Below, one piece after another: positions 17,204 to 26,104 of a stretch of DNA of 64,000 nucleotides. The position numbers and the translations under genes are program-made. Within the stretch, counting starts at the first letter, position 1. Each line of letters starts with the position of its first letter. The notes beneath the pieces are model-generated. The model saw only the letters and a list, made by a program, of their open reading frames with translations, made no database searches and was not told where the DNA came from. This stretch comes from Dendrosporobacter quercicolus (GTDB lineage Bacteria; Bacillota; Negativicutes; DSM-1736; Dendrosporobacteraceae): contig NZ_FNHB01000007.1 in the NCBI RefSeq assembly GCF_900104455.1, positions 62,001 through 126,000 of the forward strand, written 5' to 3'.

Positions 17204-18694
17204 ATGCAGGCCTTTCCCGGAAAAAGCGAGTTTTGTGAATATGCTAAGGTGCATAACCTTATTCCTGTCTATACAGAAGTGTCGACCGATATGGATACTC
17301 CGGTGTCGATTTACTATAAGCTGGTGGGCGACAGTCATGGCTATATTTTAGAAAGCGCCGATTCCAGCAGGCATTTTGGCCGCTACTCCTTTATCGGCAC
17401 CGATCCGCTGGCCATTGCCACCGCTTATGCGGGCGGTATTGAAATCCAAAGCGGCGGCGCGGCCAAATTTATTGCCGGTAAGCCGGTTGAGGCATTCAAG
17501 CAATACCTTGGTTCATTTTCAGCGCCGGTGCTGGCTGATTTGCCTCAGCTGTCGGGCGGGGCGGTCGGCTATTTCGCTTACGAAGCGGTGGGGACCTGGG
17601 AGCGGGTCCGCGGCTTAAAGCTGCCCGCAACGGCGGTGCTGGCCGAATTTATGCTGTGCCGGGTTTTACTGATTATTGATCATCTTACCCATACCACTAA
17701 GCTGGCCTGCCTGGTTAAAATCACTGACCAAGACCGGGCGGCTGAGCTTTATCAGACGGCGCTTGATCAGCTGGCGCAGCTGCTTGAACGTCTCAAGCAG
17801 CCGGTTCAGCCGGAGCCTAACGTCCGGTTCGATGAGGCGGCCGTCGGCCGCGCCCCGAATGTCGGTCAGTTTGAGGACGGTTTTGTGGCCAAGGTCAGGA
17901 AAGCCAAGGAATACATCGCGGCCGGGGACATTTTCCAGGTTGTGCTGTCCCAGCAGTTTCGCCGCAGGCTGACTAAGCAGCCGTTTGCCCTGTACCGCCG
18001 GCTGCGCCAGATTAATCCTTCCCCTTATATGTTCTACATTAATTTCGGCCGGCGTAAGCTGGCCGGAGCCTCGCCGGAAATGCTGGTAAAGCTCAATCAG
18101 GATAAGGTGGTTACTTATCCTATTGCCGGTACGCGGCCCCGGGGGCGGAGCGCCGAGGAGGACCGGGCGCTGGCGGTGGATTTGCTGAATGATGAAAAAG
18201 AAAAAGCCGAGCATGCCATGCTGGTCGATCTGGGCCGGAATGACATTGGCCGTATCAGCCGGCCGGGGACCGTCGAAGTAAGCCGCTTAATGGAAATTGA
18301 AAAATTTTCGCATGTCATGCATATTGTATCAGAGGTTACGGGCTGCGTTGATCCTAAATATACTGCGCTGGATGCGCTGCAGGCCTGCTTTCCGGCCGGC
18401 ACCTTAAGCGGTGCGCCCAAGGTGCGGGCAATGGAAATCATTGATGAGCTGGAAGAAGAACCGCGCGGCCCTTATGCCGGGGCGGTCGGCTATATTGATT
18501 TCTGCGGCAACATGGACACCTGCATTACCATCCGGACCATCTTTATTGACGGGGCGGAAGCAATTACGCAGACCGGAGCCGGTATTGTCGCTGATTCCGT
18601 GCCGGAAAAGGAATATCAGGAAGTGCTGCAGAAAGCCCAAGTGCTGTTTCAGGTGCTGGATGAGGAGGGTAATCATGATTCTGCTGATCGATAA
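17204..18694 (+). CDS. trpE: Anthranilate synthase component I
   Basis: This 496-residue chorismate-using enzyme makes anthranilate with TrpG. The N-terminal feedback-inhibition region reads YILESADSSRHFGRYSF, the LLES-type tryptophan-binding motif. The C-terminal chorismate-binding domain has IFQVVLSQ, NPSPYMFYI, GASPEML, PIAGTRPRG, FPAGTLSGAPKVRAMEIIDELE and GAVGYIDF. The ATG at 17204 lies two bases after the trpA stop. Its place near the operon end is unusual, since trpE is normally first. It overlaps trpG by 20 bases. Confidence 0.97.
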   Translation: MQAFPGKSEFCEYAKVHNLIPVYTEVSTDMDTPVSIYYKLVGDSHGYILESADSSRHFGRYSFIGTDPLAIATAYAGGIEIQSGGAAKFIAGKPVEAFKQYLGSFSAPVLADLPQLSGGAVGYFAYEAVGTWERVRGLKLPATAVLAEFMLCRVLLIIDHLTHTTKLACLVKITDQDRAAELYQTALDQLAQLLERLKQPVQPEPNVRFDEAAVGRAPNVGQFEDGFVAKVRKAKEYIAAGDIFQVVLSQQFRRRLTKQPFALYRRLRQINPSPYMFYINFGRRKLAGASPEMLVKLNQDKVVTYPIAGTRPRGRSAEEDRALAVDLLNDEKEKAEHAMLVDLGRNDIGRISRPGTVEVSRLMEIEKFSHVMHIVSEVTGCVDPKYTALDALQACFPAGTLSGAPKVRAMEIIDELEEEPRGPYAGAVGYIDFCGNMDTCITIRTIFIDGAEAITQTGAGIVADSVPEKEYQEVLQKAQVLFQVLDEEGNHDSADR

Positions 18695-19244
18695 CTATGA
18701 TTCTTTTACGTATAATGTCTATCAATTGGTTGCAAATCTTGGTTATCCGGTGGAGGTAATCCGCAATGACCAGATTACTTTAACCGAAATTGCCGGGAGA
18801 AATTATGCGGCGATCATTATTTCGCCCGGGCCCGGAACGCCGGATGACGCGGGAATAAGCCTTGCGGTGATCAAACAGTTTGGCGGCGTCATTCCCATTC
18901 TGGGTATTTGCCTGGGCCATCAGGCGATTGGCCAGGCGTTCGGCGGCACTGTGATCCGGGCGCCTGAACCTGTTCATGGGAAAGCGGATCTGGTGGAGCA
19001 TCCGGGCACGGGCAGCTATGCCGGTCTGCCCAGCCCGCTGCCCGCCGGGCGGTATCATTCGCTGATTGTCGCTAAGACCGGTCTGCCGGATTGTCTGGAA
19101 ATTACCGCCGCCACTGCGGACGGGTTAATCATGGGCCTGCGGCACCGGAAATATGCCATCGAAGGCTGGCAGTTTCATCCCGAATCCATTCTGACGCCTG
19201 CAGGCCGTAAGCTGATGGCCAATTTTTTGCAAAATGCCCTGTAA
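18675..19244 (+). CDS. trpG: Anthranilate synthase component II (glutamine amidotransferase)
   Basis: This 189-residue class I glutaminase supplies ammonia to TrpE. The oxyanion segment ISPGPGTPDDAG, nucleophile Cys79 in LGICLGHQ and the His-Glu pair in FHPESILT are all present. ATG 18675 follows GAGGAGGG within the end of trpE. In many Firmicutes the same subunit (PabA) also serves p-aminobenzoate synthesis; that cannot be tested here. It is the last gene of the operon and is followed by a terminator. Confidence 0.95.
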   Translation: MILLIDNYDSFTYNVYQLVANLGYPVEVIRNDQITLTEIAGRNYAAIIISPGPGTPDDAGISLAVIKQFGGVIPILGICLGHQAIGQAFGGTVIRAPEPVHGKADLVEHPGTGSYAGLPSPLPAGRYHSLIVAKTGLPDCLEITAATADGLIMGLRHRKYAIEGWQFHPESILTPAGRKLMANFLQNAL

Positions 19245-19302
19245 AACAACCGGAAATGACGGAACCGCGAAGTACGCAGGGGACACAAAGGAGAGCTGTT
19301 TG

Positions 19303-19330
19303 GCGCGATAATGATCGCGCTGTTTTTTTT
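19303..19330 (+). terminator. Intrinsic terminator after trpG
   Basis: A seven-base perfect stem GCGCGAT/ATCGCGC with an AATG loop is followed by TGTTTTTTTT. It lies about 60 bases after the trpG stop and ends the trp transcript. Confidence 0.85.
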
Positions 19331-19389
19331 GCTGGTTTGGTCTTCCGCTGACTTCTCGCGGTTAAAACTGCCCTTGCGGCGGAGATACT

Positions 19390-19440
19390 AGTACCGTGCG
19401 TCGCTTAAATTTTGAGAAATGTTAGGTGACCCACGGTACT
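19390..19440. repeat. Palindromic intergenic element
   Basis: AGTACCGTG (19390-19398) pairs with CACGGTACT (19432-19440), and the pairing extends inwards (GTC with GAC) around an AT-rich loop. It has no T-run, so it is not a typical terminator. It could be a REP-type repeat or a leader hairpin of prfC. Only one copy was seen here. Confidence 0.5.
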
Positions 19441-19548
19441 GGTATCGGCTTGCTTTGGCCCCGGATAATTTATTAGGATTATTGGGCTGGATATGGTAAA
19501 ATATACGGAGTTTGGTTCTCATTTTTTTGCTTAATTTGGAGGATATAC

Positions 19549-21153
19549 ATGTCAGACAACGAGTTGAATTCGGAAATTAACCGCCGCCGGACTTTTGCCA
19601 TTATCTCTCATCCGGATGCCGGTAAAACTACATTAACGGAAAAACTGCTGCTGTATGGAGGCGCAATTCATTTAGCCGGCTCCGTTAAGTCCAGAAAGGC
19701 CCAGCGTCATGCGGTGTCGGACTGGATGGAAATTGAAAAGCAGCGGGGCATTTCGGTTACTTCCAGTGTCATGCAGTTTGATTATGACGGCTACCGTATC
19801 AATATTCTGGATACGCCGGGCCATCAGGATTTCAGTGAAGATACATACCGCACATTAATGGCAGTGGACAGCGCGGTCATGATTATTGATGTTGCCAAAG
19901 GGGTCGAAACCCAGACCCAAAAGCTGTTCAAGGTCTGTAAGCAGCGGGGTATCCCTATTTTTACGTTTGTCAATAAACTGGACCGTTTTGGCAAAAATCC
20001 GTTTGAACTGATGGAAGAACTGGAAAAGGTTCTGGAAATTCGGGCCTATCCGATGAACTGGCCGATTGGCGTTGACGGGGCTTATCAAGGCGTCTACAAT
20101 CGTCAGCTGGCCCAGATCGAACTGTTTGACGGGGCGGGTTCGCAGGGACAAAAGGTACTGCCTTCGGTTGTCGGCAGTGTGGGTGACCCGGTGTTTTCCG
20201 AAATGCTGGGCAGCGGCGTTCACCAGGCGCTGTGCGATGACATTGAGCTTTTAGATATGGCCGGCGACAGCTTTGATCTGGAAAAAGTGCGCCAGGGCGA
20301 GCTGACGCCGATGTTTTTTGGCAGCGCTATGACCAATTTCGGTGTGCGGAATTTTCTGGAGCAATTTCTGCGCCTAGCGCCTGCGCCTGCGCCGCGCCTG
20401 TCTTCAGCCGGCCTGGTTCAGCCGGCGGACAGTAAGTTTTCCGCGTTTGTGTTTAAAATCCAGGCCAATATGAATCCGGCTCATCGCGACCGGCTGGCGT
20501 TTATCAGGATTTGTTCAGGTAAATTTACGCGCGGGATGGCAGTGCTGCATAATCAGTCAGGCAAGCTCTTAAAGCTGGCCCAGCCTCAGCAGTTTTTGGC
20601 GCAGGAGCGGACAATCATTGATGAAGCCTATCCCGGCGATATTGTCGGTTTGTTTGATCCGGGGGTTTTTGGCATTGGCGATACCCTGCACGAACAGGGG
20701 CAAGCCTTTACCTTTGCGGATTTTCCGGTATTTCCGCCGGAGAAATTCGCCAGGGTTCAGGCCAAGGATACCATGAAACGCAAACAATTTGTTAAGGGGA
20801 TTACGCAGCTTACCCAGGAAGGGGCTGTCCAGCTTTTCCGGCAGGCTGACGCCGGAATGGAATCCTATATTGTCGGGACAGTGGGCAGCCTGCAGTTCGA
20901 TGTGCTGGAATACCGGCTGAAAAATGAGTATGGCGTCGATATACTGATGAATCATCTGCCGTATGAGCTGGCCCGCTGGCTGGTTGGCGCAGAGGTTAAG
21001 CCCAAGTCGCTGCGCGGCGCCGACCGCGGCATGTTTGTTTATGATGTTAAGGAGCGGCCGGTATTATTGGTGTCTAACGAATGGGCTTTACGCTGGGTTG
21101 CCGATAATAATCCTGCGGTTGAGTTTTTTCCGACGCCGGCGGTTCGGGAATAA
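19549..21153 (+). CDS. prfC: Peptide chain release factor 3
   Basis: This 534-residue translational GTPase recycles RF1/RF2 from the ribosome. The P-loop is SHPDAGKTTLTEKLL, switch II is DTPGHQDFSEDTYRTL, and NKLD gives guanine specificity. The C-terminal domain includes VGTVGSLQFDVLEYRLKNEY, which separates RF3 from EF-G. ATG 19549 follows TTGGAGG. It is a single-gene unit behind its own leader. Confidence 0.96.
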   Translation: MSDNELNSEINRRRTFAIISHPDAGKTTLTEKLLLYGGAIHLAGSVKSRKAQRHAVSDWMEIEKQRGISVTSSVMQFDYDGYRINILDTPGHQDFSEDTYRTLMAVDSAVMIIDVAKGVETQTQKLFKVCKQRGIPIFTFVNKLDRFGKNPFELMEELEKVLEIRAYPMNWPIGVDGAYQGVYNRQLAQIELFDGAGSQGQKVLPSVVGSVGDPVFSEMLGSGVHQALCDDIELLDMAGDSFDLEKVRQGELTPMFFGSAMTNFGVRNFLEQFLRLAPAPAPRLSSAGLVQPADSKFSAFVFKIQANMNPAHRDRLAFIRICSGKFTRGMAVLHNQSGKLLKLAQPQQFLAQERTIIDEAYPGDIVGLFDPGVFGIGDTLHEQGQAFTFADFPVFPPEKFARVQAKDTMKRKQFVKGITQLTQEGAVQLFRQADAGMESYIVGTVGSLQFDVLEYRLKNEYGVDILMNHLPYELARWLVGAEVKPKSLRGADRGMFVYDVKERPVLLVSNEWALRWVADNNPAVEFFPTPAVRE

Positions 21154-21186
21154 TCCTTGCGGTTAATGAATAGGCAAAGTCAGAAA

Positions 21187-21211
21187 GCCCTTCCGTAACA
21201 TCCGGAAGGGC
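21187..21211. terminator. Hairpin between convergent prfC and DUF4931 gene
   Basis: GCCCTTCCG and CGGAAGGGC form a nine-base stem with a seven-base loop between two convergent genes. Flanking T-runs are weak on both strands, so termination is plausible but not certain. Confidence 0.55.
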
Positions 21212-21226
21212 AGTTTGGCGCAGCCG

Positions 21227-21988
21227 TCACCGCAAATATTGATTTTGAAAATCCAGTACCATGTCGTCCAGCTGGTTCGAAATCTGAGGGATGTCAAAGC
21301 CGACAAACAAAGGCGAGATGATAAACCGCGGCATGATCTTAACGGCAATGGAATGATCGATGCGATAGAAGAATAAATTATAACTGCCGCGGGTGCGATG
21401 AAAATTTTTCAGGATATATTTGATGACCAATTGAACATAATCAGCCAGTTGATCAATATGCCGGCCGGCATCCATGATTACGTTGAATTCGAAAAAGCCG
21501 ATGCGCGGTTTGGTGGACAGGTTTAATTCAACGCCGTTGACGGAATCAATAACCAGGCCGGTAAATTGTTCGGGACAAACACTGTCGGTATAGTCAATGG
21601 TTTTCAAACCGATAATCTGCATATGCGGATGACGGATGGTTCCACCGGAAAAAGGACCGTGGTTTTTAAAAAAAATTACCGACTGATAATCCGGACAGCG
21701 TTCCATTTCCTGCCACCTGGCAATACCGAAGCGGAATAATTGATGTAAATGTTCCCGGGCGTATAAGGATAACTCGGAATGACATTCTTCTGTCTCAATC
21801 AGGACTGTCTGGTCGGTGCCCTCAAGCACCGGATATTTGTTTTTAACCAGCAGAATAGGACCGTCTTCGGCAATAATGCCCTGTAAATTGGCGCGGTCGC
21901 AAAAAGGACAGGTGGCCGTAGTGTTAATAATGCTTTCAGGCTTTTGTTTACCGATATTAAGGTTAAATTTAAGATGGTTGGTTGACAA
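21227..21988 (-). CDS. DUF4931 / GalT-HIT-like protein
   Basis: This 253-residue protein resembles the DUF4931 family, related to galactose-1-phosphate uridylyltransferase and the HIT fold. A CPFCDR zinc-type pair lies near residue 27 and the HIT-like active-site segment GTIRHPHMQIIG near residue 120, where GalT has HPHxQ. It may act as a nucleotidyltransferase or hydrolase; the substrate is unknown. It is transcribed leftward, divergent from the SpoVB-like gene. Confidence 0.75.
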   Translation of the reverse strand: MSTNHLKFNLNIGKQKPESIINTTATCPFCDRANLQGIIAEDGPILLVKNKYPVLEGTDQTVLIETEECHSELSLYAREHLHQLFRFGIARWQEMERCPDYQSVIFFKNHGPFSGGTIRHPHMQIIGLKTIDYTDSVCPEQFTGLVIDSVNGVELNLSTKPRIGFFEFNVIMDAGRHIDQLADYVQLVIKYILKNFHRTRGSYNLFFYRIDHSIAVKIMPRFIISPLFVGFDIPQISNQLDDMVLDFQNQYLR

Positions 21989-22112
21989 TGACGTTCACCC
22001 TCTTCTTAAGCGGCTGCCGCTTATGGTAAAATTATATTGGTAACGTTCATTTATTTCTAATTATAGTATAGCTGCTCCGAAAAATAAAACTCGCAAGTTT
22101 TCTGCAAGGCAG

Positions 22113-23747
22113 GTGGCAATTATTAGCGATCATACCCGGAAAAATATCACCGGTGATTCTTTTCTTAAAGGCACTTTTATTTTGGCATTGGCCGGTATTG
22201 TGGTAAAAGTGATTGGTTCTTTGAACTGGATTTTTGTTTCAAGAGTGCTGGGCGGCGAGGGGATCGGCCTGTATCAAATGGCTTTTCCCATCTACTTATT
22301 GGCCTTGAGTATTTCCTCCGCCGGAATACCGGTGGCTATTTCTATTATCACTGCAGAAAAGCTGGCTGTAAAGGATATTTTTGGTGCTAAGCGGGTTTTT
22401 CGTATTTCACTGACGCTGCTGGCAATTACCGGGCTGCTGTTCAGCCTGCTGACTTACTTTGGGGCCGGGCTGCTGGTCGAATATAAGTTTATTCGTGATC
22501 CCCGGGCTTACTATTCAGTGGCCGCTCTGGCCCCGGCTATCTTTTTTGTTACGATTTTATCCAGTTACCGCGGCTATTTGCAAGGCTGGCAGAGAATGAC
22601 GCCAACTGCTGTCTCCCAAATCGCAGAACAAATTTTCCGGGTGGTTACGATGATTGTCTTCGCCACCCTGCTGATGCCCAAGGGTTTGGAATTTGCGGCG
22701 GGGGGAGCCAGTCTGGGCGCTTTTGCCGGTTCTGTCGCCGGTCTGGCGGTGCTTATTTATTATTACTGGCGGCTGGAGGCTGAAATTAAGCAGCAAACCG
22801 GCCCGCTGGCCTGCCCGGTAAGCGTGGAACCTGTCGGCGGCATTATGAAGCGGATTTTTAAGCTTGCCCTGCCGGTATCGGCCTCCAGCATAATGCTGCC
22901 GCTGGTGGCGAATTTGGATTTACTGATTGTACCGGCCAGACTGGAAGCAGCCGGCTATAGTGTGGAGCAGGCCACCGAATTATTCGGTTATTTGACCGGA
23001 ATGGCTGTGCCGTTAATCAATCTGGCTACTATTTTGACTGCTTCGCTGGCCACCAGCCTGGTGCCGGCAATCGCCGAGGCCCAGGCGCGGGGCGACCGTC
23101 TGACTGTTTTTCAGCGGACAGCCGCGGCGATGCGCATCGCCAATTTGATTACCTTACCCGCGTTCATGCTCATCTTTCTCCTGGATGCGCCGATTTCACA
23201 AATGATTTATAATGCCCCCAATGCCGGTCCGGCTATTGGCGTAATGTCAACCGCCATTGTGCTGCTCGGCATTCACCAGGTGACCACCGGGGTTTTACAG
23301 GGGCTGGGGCATACCGCAATTCCGGTAATCAATATGGGGCTGGCCGCAGTGGTCAAGGTTTTATTAAACTGGACGCTGACCGCTATGCCGGAACTGGGCA
23401 TTAAGGGGGCTGCCTGGGCCACTGTTGCTGATATCGGGGTTGCGGCGGTGATGAATATGTATTTTGTCAACAAGTTTGTCGGGTATCATTTTGTGTTAGC
23501 CGATATTACCAAGACGCTGGCTGCTACCTTGGTCATGGGGGCGGCGGTTTATGCCGCTTATGATGAAATGCTGCTGCTGCTGGGCAGCAATACGTTTGCC
23601 GCCCTGATTGCAATTGTGACGGGAATTGTTGTGTATGGCCTGGTGCTGCTGTTTACCGGCGGTGTTAATGAACGCGATATCAGCCGGATACCGGTGGCCG
23701 GGCCGGTATTGCTGAAAATACTGCATTCCGCCGGAAGGTTGAAATAA
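22113..23747 (+). CDS. SpoVB-like lipid/polysaccharide flippase (MOP superfamily)
   Basis: This 544-residue membrane protein has about 14 hydrophobic segments. The N-terminus (SFLKGTFILALAGIVVKVIG) is typical of the SpoVB/YkvU/MurJ-like group of the MOP exporter superfamily. Such proteins flip lipid-linked wall precursors or polysaccharide units; SpoVB is needed for spore cortex in Bacillus. The start used is GTG 22113 after GGCAGG. The gene opens a short unit with the lipid kinase 30 bases downstream. Whether it serves sporulation or the outer envelope is not shown. Confidence 0.85.
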   Translation: MAIISDHTRKNITGDSFLKGTFILALAGIVVKVIGSLNWIFVSRVLGGEGIGLYQMAFPIYLLALSISSAGIPVAISIITAEKLAVKDIFGAKRVFRISLTLLAITGLLFSLLTYFGAGLLVEYKFIRDPRAYYSVAALAPAIFFVTILSSYRGYLQGWQRMTPTAVSQIAEQIFRVVTMIVFATLLMPKGLEFAAGGASLGAFAGSVAGLAVLIYYYWRLEAEIKQQTGPLACPVSVEPVGGIMKRIFKLALPVSASSIMLPLVANLDLLIVPARLEAAGYSVEQATELFGYLTGMAVPLINLATILTASLATSLVPAIAEAQARGDRLTVFQRTAAAMRIANLITLPAFMLIFLLDAPISQMIYNAPNAGPAIGVMSTAIVLLGIHQVTTGVLQGLGHTAIPVINMGLAAVVKVLLNWTLTAMPELGIKGAAWATVADIGVAAVMNMYFVNKFVGYHFVLADITKTLAATLVMGAAVYAAYDEMLLLLGSNTFAALIAIVTGIVVYGLVLLFTGGVNERDISRIPVAGPVLLKILHSAGRLK

Positions 23748-23777
23748 CCGGAGGAAATTTGGCTGGGAGGGCTGGAA

Positions 23778-24671
23778 ATGAAAAAGCTCATTTTGGTATA
23801 CAATCCTGTTTCAGGCGATGCTTTTTTTAAATACCGGCTGGATGATATGATCGAAAAGTTTCTTCATCATCACTGTGTCATCATCCCTTTTCGGACCAGC
23901 AAGGATAATCTGGTCATGCTTGCCAGTCTGGTTGGCAGTATTGCCGCAGATGGCGTGGTAGTCGCCGGCGGCGATGGAACGGTGAGCCAGGTGATCAATA
24001 TTTTGCTTCAGCAAAATATTGATCTGCCGGTGGGCATCATTCCCAGCGGCACCAGCAATGACTTTGCTTCCCACACCGGCTTAGGAGAGGACCTTGACCG
24101 CTATATCGCCGCCATTGCCCAAGGCGCTGTCATGCCGGTGGATGTCGGCAAGATTAATGGGCAGTACTTTTTGAATGTCGCCAGCGCCGGTCTGCTGACT
24201 TCGGTCGCCCATAGCGTTGATTCGGCGCTCAAGAATATCTTAGGCAAAATTGCCTATTATTTAAAAGGCCTTGGTGAATTACCGCATTTCCGCTCCCTGA
24301 AAATGACCATCCGGGCGGATGGCCGGGTAATTGAGGAGGAGCTTTTTCTGTTCTTGATTTTAAACAGCGGTACGGTTGGCAGCATCGCCAACTTAATACC
24401 GGCCCGGATTGATGACGGCAAATTGGACTTGCTCATTGTAAAACAATGTGGCATTCCCGAGCTGATGACGCTGCTCATCAGTTTGCTGACAAGCAAAAAC
24501 CCTGCCCAGCACCGCAGTGTCATCTACCTGCAGGCCAGACATATCGCTATTGAGTGTTCTGAGACGGTGGAAAGTGATGTTGACGGCGAACTGGGCCCCA
24601 ACCTGCCGTTGGAAATAACGGCGGTATCGGGCAGATTAAACATTTTTTGTGAACAAAAGCCTGCCGGCTAG
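23778..24671 (+). CDS. Diacylglycerol/lipid kinase family protein (YegS/DgkB type)
   Basis: This 297-residue protein has the catalytic-domain motifs VVAGGDGTVSQV (nucleotide-binding Gly-Gly-Asp-Gly-Thr, near residue 55) and IPSGTSNDFA (near residue 90). The family phosphorylates diacylglycerol or related lipids with ATP at the membrane. ATG 23778 follows TGGGAGGG, 30 bases after the flippase stop, so both likely form one operon with linked envelope roles. The terminator overlaps its stop codon. Confidence 0.9.
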   Translation: MKKLILVYNPVSGDAFFKYRLDDMIEKFLHHHCVIIPFRTSKDNLVMLASLVGSIAADGVVVAGGDGTVSQVINILLQQNIDLPVGIIPSGTSNDFASHTGLGEDLDRYIAAIAQGAVMPVDVGKINGQYFLNVASAGLLTSVAHSVDSALKNILGKIAYYLKGLGELPHFRSLKMTIRADGRVIEEELFLFLILNSGTVGSIANLIPARIDDGKLDLLIVKQCGIPELMTLLISLLTSKNPAQHRSVIYLQARHIAIECSETVESDVDGELGPNLPLEITAVSGRLNIFCEQKPAG

Positions 24672-24691
24672 CCGGCAGGCTCGTTTTTTAT
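24658..24691 (+). terminator. Intrinsic terminator overlapping the lipid kinase stop
   Basis: AGCCTGCCGGC pairs with GCCGGCAGGCT and is followed by CGTTTTTTATT. The stop codon TAG lies within the hairpin. Confidence 0.88.
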
Positions 24692-24742
24692 TGAGTGCAG
24701 AATACACACCAGGCATGGAAAACAGTGGCGGTCCGGATTCGA

Positions 24743-25996
24743 TCACTGCCCCATGAGATAATGGATAAACTGCCGCGCAACCCGGCCGGAGCGGCCCGAA
24801 TGGGCCAGCTCCCAGCGGAGGGCTTCCTGTTTCAGCTGTTCCGGCGATATGTCCAGCGCATTTTGGCGGGCCAGTTCCCCGACAATCCTCAGGTATTCCT
24901 CCTGACTGGGAGCCAGATAAGTAACGGTAATGCCGAACCGGTCGGATAACGAGATTTTTTCATGCACGCTGTCAAAACGATGTATTTCGTCGCTGTCGCC
25001 GCTGCGGTCGCTCCAGGTTTCCTTGATCAAATGACGGCGGTTGGAGGTGGCATAAATTAAGACGTTATCGGGTTTGGCCTCAACCCCGCCTTCAATGACC
25101 GATTTGAGAAATTTATATTCCACTTCGAATTCTTCAAAGGACAAATCATCCAGGAACAGAATGAAGCGCTTACCGGCCCGGTTGCGTAATATTTCCATTA
25201 TTTTGGGCAGACAGCACATTTGCTGTTTGGTCATTTCGATCAGCCGCAGTCCCCGGGCGAAGTAGCTGTTGGCCAGGGCTTTTACGGATGAGGATTTACC
25301 TGTACCACGGGCGCCAATCAGCAGGACATTGTTGGCCGGTTTACCCTTGACAAACGCTTCGGTATTGGCCAACAGCGTTTCTTTCTGACGGTCATAGCCG
25401 ATAATATCGGTAAGGGCAATGGCGTCAAAATGCTGGATTCCGGTCAGGCCGGCGTCGGTCCAGCGGAAGGCTTTGTAGCGGGCGATATCGCCATAGCCGT
25501 AAGCGGCGTAATAGTTGACCAAAACCAGGAGCGGATTTTCCGGCGGTGAATGATACTCCAGTGCGGCGTCAAGCTGCCGGTGCAATTCAGCCAGCCCGGG
25601 AACAGCGCTGTCGATAGCGGGGCTGTAATCTGTCAGCAAGCCGCCGGCGGCAAGGGCCGTCCAGTTGACGTTAAACAGATTTTTCAGAATGCTCATATCG
25701 TGAAGTACGGCCTTGCGCAGACCCGCGCCGATTTGACCGCCGGTTTTTTCCGCAATTACACTAAACACATTTTCATCCTGAGCAATGAGATAGGTCAGGT
25801 AACTTTTGAATAAATTACCGCGCAGGCCAAGCGTTTCCGCCTTAAGGATTAATTCAGCCGCGCAGGCGGAAAGCAGCGGCTTGTCGTTGGAGTCACTTAG
25901 CAGCCGGACAATCTTTTGCATAATGCCGTCTGTCAGGATATTCCGGTAAATGATGAGTTCGTTTACTTCTTCTTTAATCGGATGATGGTCAGCCAT
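24743..25996 (-). CDS. DUF815 AAA-type ATPase
   Basis: This 417-residue protein matches the DUF815 family. An N-terminal helical region is followed by a AAA ATPase domain with Walker A GARGTGKSSSVKAL near residue 231 and Walker B RFILFLDDLSFEE; NVLIYATSNRRHLIKETW is the sensor-1 block. The role is unknown; members are common in Clostridia and Negativicutes. The ATG follows AGGAGGAAA on the minus strand. Confidence 0.9.
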   Translation of the reverse strand: MADHHPIKEEVNELIIYRNILTDGIMQKIVRLLSDSNDKPLLSACAAELILKAETLGLRGNLFKSYLTYLIAQDENVFSVIAEKTGGQIGAGLRKAVLHDMSILKNLFNVNWTALAAGGLLTDYSPAIDSAVPGLAELHRQLDAALEYHSPPENPLLVLVNYYAAYGYGDIARYKAFRWTDAGLTGIQHFDAIALTDIIGYDRQKETLLANTEAFVKGKPANNVLLIGARGTGKSSSVKALANSYFARGLRLIEMTKQQMCCLPKIMEILRNRAGKRFILFLDDLSFEEFEVEYKFLKSVIEGGVEAKPDNVLIYATSNRRHLIKETWSDRSGDSDEIHRFDSVHEKISLSDRFGITVTYLAPSQEEYLRIVGELARQNALDISPEQLKQEALRWELAHSGRSGRVARQFIHYLMGQ

Positions 25997-26062
25997 TTTT
26001 TCCTCCTGCCTGACAAGTTTTATCTATAGTATACAACTTTTCCCGTAGCCCCGCCAGGCATG

Positions 26063-26098
26063 AAAAAAGCAGGCGAATTTGAGATTCGCCTGCTTTTT
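26063..26098. terminator. Bidirectional terminator
   Basis: An 11-base stem AGCAGGCGAAT/ATTCGCCTGCT with a five-base loop is flanked by A-run and T-run, so it can act on both strands. It lies just after the dapL stop on the minus strand. Confidence 0.88.
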
Positions 26099-26104
26099 GG
26101 GTCA

